Assembly: GCA_023433855.1 (NCBI GenBank)
Contig: JAEYTV010000625.1
Location: 1 to 10,940 of the forward strand
Reading direction: 5' to 3'
Source of the DNA: Pseudomonadota bacterium
GTDB taxonomy: Bacteria; Pseudomonadota; Alphaproteobacteria; Rhizobiales; Rhizobiaceae
Length of the DNA stretch: 10,940 nt
The notes under the pieces: generated by a model
Told to the model about the DNA's origin: nothing
Seen by the model: only the letters and a program-made list of their open reading frames with translations
Databases searched by the model: none
Shown: in pieces, positions 6,095-10,940 of the stretch
Numbering within the stretch: position 1 is the first letter of the stretch
Layout of the letters: the number at the start of each line of letters is the position of its first letter
Position numbers and translations under genes: made by a program

Positions 6095-7132
6095 ATGACT
6101 TCCTATTCTTCCGTCCTTGACGTAATCGGCAACACGCCGCTGATCCGGCTGCACGGCGCCTCCGCAGCGACGGGCTGCGAGATCCTCGGCAAGGCCGAGT
6201 TCTTGAACCCCGGCCAGTCCGTCAAGGATCGCGCGGCCCTCTACATCATCCGCGATGCCGAAACAAAGGGCTTTCTTCGTCCAGGTGGCGTCATCGTGGA
6301 GGGAACCGCCGGCAATACCGGCATTGGACTGACGCTGGTTGCCAAGGCGCTCGGCTACCGCACCGTCATCGTCATTCCGGAGACACAGAGCCAGGAGAAG
6401 AAAGACGCCCTGAAGCTGCTCGGCGCCGAACTGGTCGAGGTGCCGGCCGTTCCTTACAAAAATCCGAACAACTACGTGAAGGTCTCCGGCCGCCTTGCCG
6501 AAGACCTCGCCCGTACGGAGCCGGCGGGTGCCATCTGGGCAAACCAGTTCGACAATGTGGCGAACCGCGAAGCCCATGTGGAAACCACCGCGCCGGAGAT
6601 CTGGGAGCAGACAGGCGGCAAGGTCGACGGGTTCATCTGCGCGGTTGGCTCCGGGGGCACGCTCGCAGGGGTCGCCATCGGCCTCAAGGCCAGGAACCCG
6701 GACATCAAGATCGGCATCGCGGATCCGGAGGGCGCTGCACTCTACGAATATTATACCCATGGTGAGTTCAAGTCGGAAGGCAATTCGATCACCGAGGGAA
6801 TTGGCCAGGGCCGGATCACCGCCAATCTCGAAGGTTTTACGCCGGATTTCGCTTACCGCATCCCCGATCCTGAAGCCCTCCCCTACATCTTCGACCTCGT
6901 CGAACATGAGGGTCTGTGCCTCGGCGGATCCAGCGGCATCAACATCGCCGGGGCCGTTCGCCTCGCCAAGGATCTCGGGCCTGGGCATACAATCGTGACC
7001 GTGCTGTGCGACTACGGCAACCGCTATCAGTCGAAGCTCTTCAATCCGGACTTCCTCAAATCCAAGGGTCTGCCGGTCCCGGGATGGTTGACCCAGAAGC
7101 GGCATATCCCCGTCCCCTTCCAGTCCGTTTGA
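6095..7132 (+). CDS. cysK: Cysteine synthase (O-acetylserine sulfhydrylase, PLP-dependent)
   Basis: A 345-residue cytosolic fold-type II PLP enzyme that makes cysteine from O-acetylserine and sulfide. Visible landmarks: IGNTPLIRL at 11-19; PGQSVKDRAA at 39-48 with the PLP-binding lysine K44; the substrate loop EGTAGNTGIG at 69-78; the phosphate-cup GSGGT at 185-189; and LGGSSGINI at 276-284 with the serine that contacts the PLP ring nitrogen. All catalytic elements are intact. TAGNTG instead of the TSGNTG of E. coli CysK, with PYKNPNNYVKVSGRL at 120-134 and a longer C-terminus, places it in a clade that also holds fungal-type cysteine synthases, so it is probably not the main CysK orthologue and substrate preference may differ. 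AAGGGA (6084-6089) is the ribosome binding site. It is first in a tight four-gene run, 22 bases before the AlaX-like gene. Confidence 0.9.
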   Translation: MTSYSSVLDVIGNTPLIRLHGASAATGCEILGKAEFLNPGQSVKDRAALYIIRDAETKGFLRPGGVIVEGTAGNTGIGLTLVAKALGYRTVIVIPETQSQEKKDALKLLGAELVEVPAVPYKNPNNYVKVSGRLAEDLARTEPAGAIWANQFDNVANREAHVETTAPEIWEQTGGKVDGFICAVGSGGTLAGVAIGLKARNPDIKIGIADPEGAALYEYYTHGEFKSEGNSITEGIGQGRITANLEGFTPDFAYRIPDPEALPYIFDLVEHEGLCLGGSSGINIAGAVRLAKDLGPGHTIVTVLCDYGNRYQSKLFNPDFLKSKGLPVPGWLTQKRHIPVPFQSV

Positions 7133-7154
7133 CCCCTTGCGCAAGAGTGATTTC

Positions 7155-7892
7155 ATGCCGGTTGAGGCCCTTTACCGCGACGACTTTTATCTCTCGACCG
7201 CCGAGGGGGTGGTTACCGCCGTTCACGAAGACGGTGGTATCGAGCTTAACCGGACGTGCTTTTATGCGGCATCAGGCGGACAGCCTGGCGACACCGGATG
7301 GCTGGAGCGGGCCGACGGATCGCGGATCACACTTGGGCAAACGCGCCACGGAGCCAGCAAGGAGATCGTGATCCACATGCCGCTGGAGGGCGAAGCCCGG
7401 CCGCTGGTCGGCGAGAACCTCACCTTGCACGTCGACTGGCCGCGCCGATACAGGCTGATGCGAATGCACACCGCCTGCCACCTGCTGTCCGTCGTCTGCC
7501 CGTACCCGATCACAGGCGCTTCAGTCGGAGAGGAGGAATCGCGGATCGATTTCGACATGAGCGAGACGATCGACAAGGACGAGGTCACGGCAAAGCTTAT
7601 GGCGCTGGTTCACGAGAACCATCCGGTTTATGTGCAGTGGATAACCGACGAGGAACTGGCTGCGAATCCGGGGATCGTCAAATCGAAGAACGTTCGTCCC
7701 CCGATGGGGCTCGGGCGCGTGAGCCTTGTATGCATCGGCGAAAATTCCGCCGTTGACAGTCAGCCCTGCGGCGGCACACATGTTTCCGAGACGCAGGAAG
7801 TCGGTGCAATTCACATCGCGAAAATAGAGAAGAAGGGCAAGGAGAACCGCCGCTTCCGCATCCGGTTCGGCGAACCCGGCATCGACGCGTAG
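7155..7892 (+). CDS. alaX: AlaX-type alanyl-tRNA editing hydrolase
   Basis: A 245-residue free-standing homologue of the alanyl-tRNA synthetase editing domain. It hydrolyses tRNA(Ala) mischarged with serine (or glycine) in trans. The zinc site is complete: HTACH at 105-109 (H105, H109) and QPCGGTH at 203-209 (C205, H209). The glycine-rich motif of the N-terminal part is seen as FYAASGGQPGDTG at 36-48. Length fits the medium AlaX-M class, which has this N-terminal beta domain but no C-terminal extension. The ATG at 7155 (weak AAGAG at 7143-7147) is preferred over a TTG at 7137 because the family begins near the VEALYRDDFYLST strand. It lies 22 bases after cysK by the TTG or frame gap, and 25 bases before the sulfurtransferase. 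Editing activity is well supported by motifs; the reason for sitting in a cysteine operon is not known. Confidence 0.88.
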   Translation: MPVEALYRDDFYLSTAEGVVTAVHEDGGIELNRTCFYAASGGQPGDTGWLERADGSRITLGQTRHGASKEIVIHMPLEGEARPLVGENLTLHVDWPRRYRLMRMHTACHLLSVVCPYPITGASVGEEESRIDFDMSETIDKDEVTAKLMALVHENHPVYVQWITDEELAANPGIVKSKNVRPPMGLGRVSLVCIGENSAVDSQPCGGTHVSETQEVGAIHIAKIEKKGKENRRFRIRFGEPGIDA

Positions 7893-7917
7893 ACACCTCC
7901 AGGGGAGGAATAGTCAA

Positions 7918-8784
7918 ATGAGCGAGACCAGCCGCTTCGTCGTTTCGGCCGATTGGCTTCAGGAGGAACTCGGCAGCCCCGATCTCAGGATCCTGGATGC
8001 TTCCTTCTACCTGCCGGCCCAGAACCGGGATCCCGATGCAGAATACGCTGCCGGGCATATTCCAGGTGCGGTTCGTTTCGATCATGACGAGATCGCCGAC
8101 CATTCCACAGGCCTGCCCCACATGGTGCCGTCACCTGAAGTCTTTGCCGAGGCGGCGGGCAGGATGGGTATTCGCGAGAACGACCGGATCGTCGTGTATG
8201 ACGGGCCCGGCATCTTCTCGGCGCCGCGAGCCTGGTGGCTCTTCCGCATCATGGGCGCACAAAAGGTTTTCGTGCTTGATGGAGGCCTCGACGGGTGGAA
8301 GGCGGAAGGTCGTCCTCTGGAGACCTCGACCCCCTCCCCGGAACCCGCGACGTTCAGAACCGATTTCCGGCCTGATAAGGTAGCCAGTTTCCAGGCTATG
8401 TCCGCAATTGTCGATCAAGGCCTGCGGCAGATTGCAGATGCCCGCTCGTCAGGACGCTTTGCGGGCACGGAGCCGGAGCCTCGCGCCGGCATGCGATCCG
8501 GGCACATGCCGGCAGCCCGCAGCCTGCCTTCCGGGACGTTTTCGACCGGCGGCAAGCTCAAGTCGCTGCCCGATCTGAGGCAGGCAATCGAGGCCGCGGG
8601 GATCGATCTCGGCAAGCCGGTGGTAACGACCTGCGGCTCCGGCATCACTGCTGCGATCATCACGCTGGCGCTCGAATCCCTGGGGCACGAAGACAACGTG
8701 CTCTACGACGGGTCCTGGAGCGAGTGGGGCAGCCGCGACGACACTCCGGTCGAAACCGGCGCCCCGGCCGCGAAGACGGCCTGA
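7918..8784 (+). CDS. sseA: 3-Mercaptopyruvate / thiosulfate sulfurtransferase (tandem rhodanese)
   Basis: A 288-residue protein of two rhodanese domains, inactive N-terminal (~6-135) and catalytic C-terminal (~158-280). It transfers sulfur from 3-mercaptopyruvate to a thiol or cyanide, leaving pyruvate. The active loop CGSGITA at 239-245 carries catalytic C239; CGSG(V/I)TA is the loop of mercaptopyruvate sulfurtransferases, whereas thiosulfate rhodaneses usually have CRxGxT. Other rhodanese marks are HIPGAVRFD at 47-55, GHMPAARSLP at 195-204 and YDGSWSEWG at 263-271. A strong ribosome binding site GGGGAGGA (7902-7909) precedes the ATG. It follows the AlaX gene by 25 bases and precedes the acetyltransferase by 4, so it is in the same operon. 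No signal peptide: cytosolic. Role is cysteine catabolism and persulfide sulfur supply. Confidence 0.92.
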   Translation: MSETSRFVVSADWLQEELGSPDLRILDASFYLPAQNRDPDAEYAAGHIPGAVRFDHDEIADHSTGLPHMVPSPEVFAEAAGRMGIRENDRIVVYDGPGIFSAPRAWWLFRIMGAQKVFVLDGGLDGWKAEGRPLETSTPSPEPATFRTDFRPDKVASFQAMSAIVDQGLRQIADARSSGRFAGTEPEPRAGMRSGHMPAARSLPSGTFSTGGKLKSLPDLRQAIEAAGIDLGKPVVTTCGSGITAAIITLALESLGHEDNVLYDGSWSEWGSRDDTPVETGAPAAKTA

Positions 8785-8788
8785 AGCC

Positions 8789-9349
8789 ATGGTCAAGAAG
8801 CCGTCCCCGCTCAGGGCGCATGTGACGCAACTGGAAATGACCGCACCTCCGAAGGCGAGCTTGCCGGTGCCGGTCAATATCCAGACGGCGATCATTCGCG
8901 CTCCGGAGATCCCTCTCCACTACTACCGGTATCTCTACCGGCAGGTTGGCAGGCGATGGCACTGGTACAAGCGGCTTCGCATGACGAACGAAGAACTGGC
9001 TGCAGCGATCCACGATCCGCGCGTGTCGATCACCGTCCTCTACGTCAACGGTGCACCTGCGGGTTTCTTCGAACTTCGAAAGGAGAACGAGGACGTGGTC
9101 GAGCTTTCCTATTTTGGCCTCTTCGAACACGCAATCGGACTCGGCATCGGCAAGTGGTTCCTGCTGCAGGCCCTTTATTCAGCATGGCAGGACAGTCCGC
9201 AGAAGGTGACCGTCACGACCAACACCCTTGATCACCCCCGGGCGCTGCAACTCTATCAGATGATGGGCTTTTCGCCGGTTCTGACTTACGAAGCGGTGGT
9301 TGCCCCGATGACGGACGTGGAACTGCTGAAAGCGCTGGACGACCGGTAA
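8789..9349 (+). CDS. GNAT-family N-acetyltransferase
   Basis: A 186-residue acetyl-CoA-dependent acetyltransferase. The GNAT core spans about residues 45-172: an acceptor-side helix with YRYLYRQVGRRWHWYKR near 46-62, the central strand VVELSYFGLF near 103-112, the acetyl-CoA pyrophosphate loop (motif A) GLGIGKWFL at 117-125, the TTNTLDHPRAL segment at 143-153, and the motif B helix YQMMGFSPV at 156-164. The first 30 or so residues are Pro/Lys-rich and may be disordered; a shorter start at M17 is possible. The ATG is 4 bases after the sulfurtransferase stop, so it is the last gene of the operon. The acceptor is unknown; by context it could be a small amine, an amino acid or a sulfur-containing metabolite. 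WHWYKRL with this layout is seen in a conserved GNAT subfamily of alphaproteobacteria. Confidence 0.85.
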   Translation: MVKKPSPLRAHVTQLEMTAPPKASLPVPVNIQTAIIRAPEIPLHYYRYLYRQVGRRWHWYKRLRMTNEELAAAIHDPRVSITVLYVNGAPAGFFELRKENEDVVELSYFGLFEHAIGLGIGKWFLLQALYSAWQDSPQKVTVTTNTLDHPRALQLYQMMGFSPVLTYEAVVAPMTDVELLKALDDR

Positions 9350-9456
9350 GACCGGCGATCACGGAGGTTCACGGACAGCTTTCCATGCCGGCTTTCAGCA
9401 AGGCACCCTCGCCACCTTGGTCGCAGCGAGGGCCAAGCGCTGTGCGTCGCGAAGCG

Positions 9457-10137
9457 TCAGTTTCGGCCTGCCTCTGCCGGGCCGCCATCACCTTCGATGC
9501 GCTCGGCCGTGTCGAGCAGAAGCTTGACGAACTCGCTGGCGCGCCTGTCATCCTCCCCGATCTTGCGGGCAATCACCTCGCTGAGGTTCAGCATGGCCGC
9601 ATCGACGCTGCGCGGCAGCGAGGGACCGGCATTCCGGCTTCTTTCCCGGTGCTCCTGCTTCTGCTTGATCCTCTCGGCAATCGCCGACAGCCGATCCAGG
9701 ATGGTCGCGGCAAAGCTCCGGTTCTCGTCAAGATGCTTGCGCCCCTCGTCCGTGATCACGTAGCGCTTCTTGTTGCCATCCGCTTCCGCCGTCACGTATC
9801 CCGCCTCTTCCAGGTAGGTAAGGGTGGGATAAACGACGCCCGGGCTCGGGACATAGAAGCCGTAGGTCAGATCCTCGATGTGCTTGATGATCTCGTAGCC
9901 GTGCCGCGGCTCCTTTTCGATGAGGGCGAGCACCACGAGGCGCAGATCACCCTGCATCAGGAAGCGGCCGATGCGCCCCTCCCCGTCGTCCCCGAAGCCC
10001 CGGCCATCACGGCCGCCTCCCCGACCTCCAAAGCGGCGACCGAAACCACCGCCGCGCATCGCGAACATTTCCTCTAATCCGCGGCCCCGGCTACCGTCGC
10101 CGCAGCCCCGTCTGCCACCATGTCCATATCCGAGCAT
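9457..10137 (-). CDS. PadR-family transcriptional regulator with Gly/Arg-rich N-terminal extension
   Basis: A 226-residue DNA-binding protein. The PadR winged-helix domain is at about 60-137: LVVLALIEKEPRHGYEIIKHI (68-88), then SPGVVYPTLTYLEEAGYV (98-115) as the recognition helix and wing start, and KKRYVITDEGRKHL (123-136). The C-terminal part (~140-213) is helical and should form the dimer. Residues 1-55 are very rich in Gly and Arg with a few His and a Cys (GYGHGGRRGCG at 3-13), low complexity and probably disordered; similar extensions occur in other proteobacterial PadR proteins. GGAGG at 10143-10149 (minus) gives the ribosome binding site. The upstream region has a perfect -35 and a palindrome, suggesting autorepression as is usual for PadR proteins. 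It converges with the acetyltransferase gene, 107 bases away. Ligand and other targets are unknown. Confidence 0.9.
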   Translation of the reverse strand: MLGYGHGGRRGCGDGSRGRGLEEMFAMRGGGFGRRFGGRGGGRDGRGFGDDGEGRIGRFLMQGDLRLVVLALIEKEPRHGYEIIKHIEDLTYGFYVPSPGVVYPTLTYLEEAGYVTAEADGNKKRYVITDEGRKHLDENRSFAATILDRLSAIAERIKQKQEHRERSRNAGPSLPRSVDAAMLNLSEVIARKIGEDDRRASEFVKLLLDTAERIEGDGGPAEAGRN

Positions 10138-10153
10138 TTTGCTGCCTCCTATG

Positions 10154-10171
10154 TCTTAGATATGTCTAAGA
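10154..10171. promoter_or_regulatory. Probable PadR operator: TCTTAGA-TATG-TCTAAGA
   Basis: Two perfect 7-bp arms around a 4-bp spacer, located 17 bases upstream of the padR start and directly upstream of its ribosome binding site. It falls where the -10 region and transcription start of the padR promoter should be, so a dimer bound here would block transcription. A degenerate relative (TAGATATATC on the minus strand, around 10201-10210) lies upstream of the -35. Autoregulation is common in the PadR family; binding here is inferred. Confidence 0.6.
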
Positions 10172-10188
10172 GGTTCCCGTCTTCGCTA

Positions 10189-10194
10189 TGTCAA
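10189..10194 (-). promoter_or_regulatory. -35 element of the padR promoter
   Basis: On the minus strand this is a perfect TTGACA. The matching -10 would fall in the palindrome at 10154-10171, but no good -10 hexamer is seen at exact 17-base spacing (TCTTAG is the sequence there). This suggests a promoter built around the operator. Confidence 0.45.
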
Positions 10195-10240
10195 TAGCCG
10201 ATATATCTAGTGCATATCGAATGGTTGGGTGACGCAAAGA

Positions 10241-10268
10241 AAAAGCGCCGGGCAGGTCCGGCGCTTTT
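10241..10268 (-). terminator. Terminator of the alanine dehydrogenase gene
   Basis: A perfect 11-bp stem AAAAGCGCCGG (10241-10251) and CCGGCGCTTTT (10258-10268) with loop GCAGGT. Read on the minus strand it ends in TTTTTCTTT, and it lies 57 bases after the ald stop. The symmetric A/T ends may let it act in both directions. It separates ald from padR. Confidence 0.88.
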
Positions 10269-10324
10269 GTTGTCTATCGCGGTGGTCGAGCAGCCGTCGA
10301 GCCCAGGAATATCGGTTCTGTGAG

Positions 10325-10940
10325 CTAGGCCACGCCGAGCAGGGCTTCCGGCGGGAACGCCTCGTAGCCGAGCGCCTCGGCGACTGGGCGACTGGTCACC
10401 CTGCCCCTGTGAATGTTCAGACCATCGCGGAGATGGATGTCTTCAGCGATCGCACGCAGCCCGCGGTCGGCGAGCGCCAGCCCGTGATGCAGGGTGGCAT
10501 TGTTGAGGGCATGCGTCGAGGTGATCGGCACTGCCCCCGGCATGTTGGCGACGCAATAGTGCACGATCCCATCGATCTCGTAGGTGGGGTCCGAGTGCGT
10601 GGTCGCGTGTGAGGTTTCGAAGCAACCACCCTGGTCTATCGCAACGTCCACCAGCACGGCACCCGTCTTCATCCCGGAAAGCATCTCACGGCTCACAAGC
10701 TTCGGCGCAGCGGCACCGGGGATCAGAACTGCGCCGATGACCAGATCCGCGGAGAAGACTTCCTCTTCCACCGCATCGATCGTCGAATACCGGGTGTGGA
10801 CGCGACCGCCGAAGATGTCGTCCAGTTCACGAAGGCGTGGCAGAGAGCGGTCGATGACCGTCACATCCGCACCAAGTCCAGCAGCCATCCGGGCGGCATG
10901 CAGTCCGACCACCCCGCCGCCGATCACCGTCACCTTGCCC
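10325..10940 (-). CDS. ald: Alanine dehydrogenase, C-terminal part (cut by window edge)
   Basis: The frame is open to the right edge and gives the last 204 residues of a protein usually about 370 long. The first visible codons encode the NAD-binding Rossmann strand and glycine loop ([17 protein letters not shown]). Then come [18 protein letters not shown], the signature [20 protein letters not shown] with the catalytic aspartate, and [20 protein letters not shown], all typical of Ald. The enzyme interconverts alanine and pyruvate plus ammonia using NAD, as a cytosolic hexamer. The substrate-binding lysine and histidine of the N-terminal domain lie outside the window. An internal GTG at 10933 is not the real start because the frame continues upstream in the conserved strand. 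The C-terminus (EALLGVA) looks complete. A terminator follows at 10241-10268. An Lrp-type regulator often accompanies rhizobial ald genes but would be outside this window. Confidence 0.95.
   Translation of the reverse strand, partial: GKVTVIGGGVVGLHAARMAAGLGADVTVIDRSLPRLRELDDIFGGRVHTRYSTIDAVEEEVFSADLVIGAVLIPGAAAPKLVSREMLSGMKTGAVLVDVAIDQGGCFETSHATTHSDPTYEIDGIVHYCVANMPGAVPITSTHALNNATLHHGLALADRGLRAIAEDIHLRDGLNIHRGRVTSRPVAEALGYEAFPPEALLGVA

Noticed and set aside
6065..7156. Long minus-strand open frame (363 codons) opposite cysK
   Set aside because: It is the antisense shadow of a gene with complete catalytic motifs; the translation has no recognisable domain and arises from strong G/C third-position bias.
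9409..9433. CCTCGC/GCGAGG inverted repeat between the acetyltransferase and padR genes as a terminator
   Set aside because: Six-bp stem with a 13-base loop and no T run on either strand.
9385..10077. Plus-strand open frame (230 codons) opposite padR
   Set aside because: The minus strand encodes a clear PadR winged helix with a ribosome binding site and promoter; the plus frame has no domain or start signals.
1..10940. Anti-phage system, CRISPR array, transposon, prophage or tRNA-linked island
   Set aside because: No repeats with regular spacing, no transposase, integrase, nuclease or toxin-antitoxin pair, and no tRNA fold were seen; apart from the left edge the window holds housekeeping-type and transport genes.

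Overview
The window looks like chromosomal DNA of a high-GC alphaproteobacterium, most likely a Rhizobiaceae member (Sinorhizobium/Ensifer/Rhizobium type). This rests on two small DUF982 proteins (a family concentrated in Rhizobiales), a DUF1236 secreted protein, a DUF47-Pit phosphate operon of the rhizobial orfA-pit kind, and two matches to the alphaproteobacterial general-stress sigma (EcfG/RpoE2) promoter GGAAC-N18-TT. No rRNA, tRNA, CRISPR array, insertion sequence or phage gene was seen.

Layout. (1) 1-499, minus: N-terminal part of a GT-B/family 4-like glycosyltransferase, cut by the window edge, with codon use unlike the rest. (2) 500-859: about 360 bp with no convincing gene, possibly a junction. 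(3) 860-5886, plus: a DUF982 protein, an unusual ClC-family anion transporter with C-terminal CBS domains, a secreted glycine-zipper/DUF1236 protein with its own stress-type promoter and a strong terminator, the DUF47-pit phosphate uptake operon with a PHO-box-like site just before its start codon, and a second DUF982 gene with a stress-type promoter and a terminator. (4) 6095-9349, plus: a compact four-gene run of cysteine synthase, AlaX-type tRNA-editing hydrolase, rhodanese-type (3-mercaptopyruvate) sulfurtransferase and GNAT acetyltransferase, with gaps of 22, 25 and 4 nt. (5) 9457-10137, minus: a PadR regulator with a Gly/Arg-rich N-terminal extension and a palindromic probable operator in its promoter. 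(6) 10325-10940, minus: the C-terminal part of alanine dehydrogenase, followed by a perfect terminator hairpin.

How the genes may work together. Region 3 is an ion-transport and envelope-stress block: phosphate uptake by Pit, probably shut off by PhoB in phosphate starvation, next to genes likely switched on by the general stress sigma factor. Region 4 reads as a cysteine-handling operon: CysK makes cysteine, the sulfurtransferase handles mercaptopyruvate/persulfide sulfur, and AlaX clears mischarged tRNA(Ala). The nearby alanine dehydrogenase is separately terminated but touches the same pyruvate/alanine pool. Most genes belong to known families. The less ordinary parts are the degenerate ion-pathway motifs of the ClC protein, the candidate regulatory sites, and the composition of the cysteine operon.
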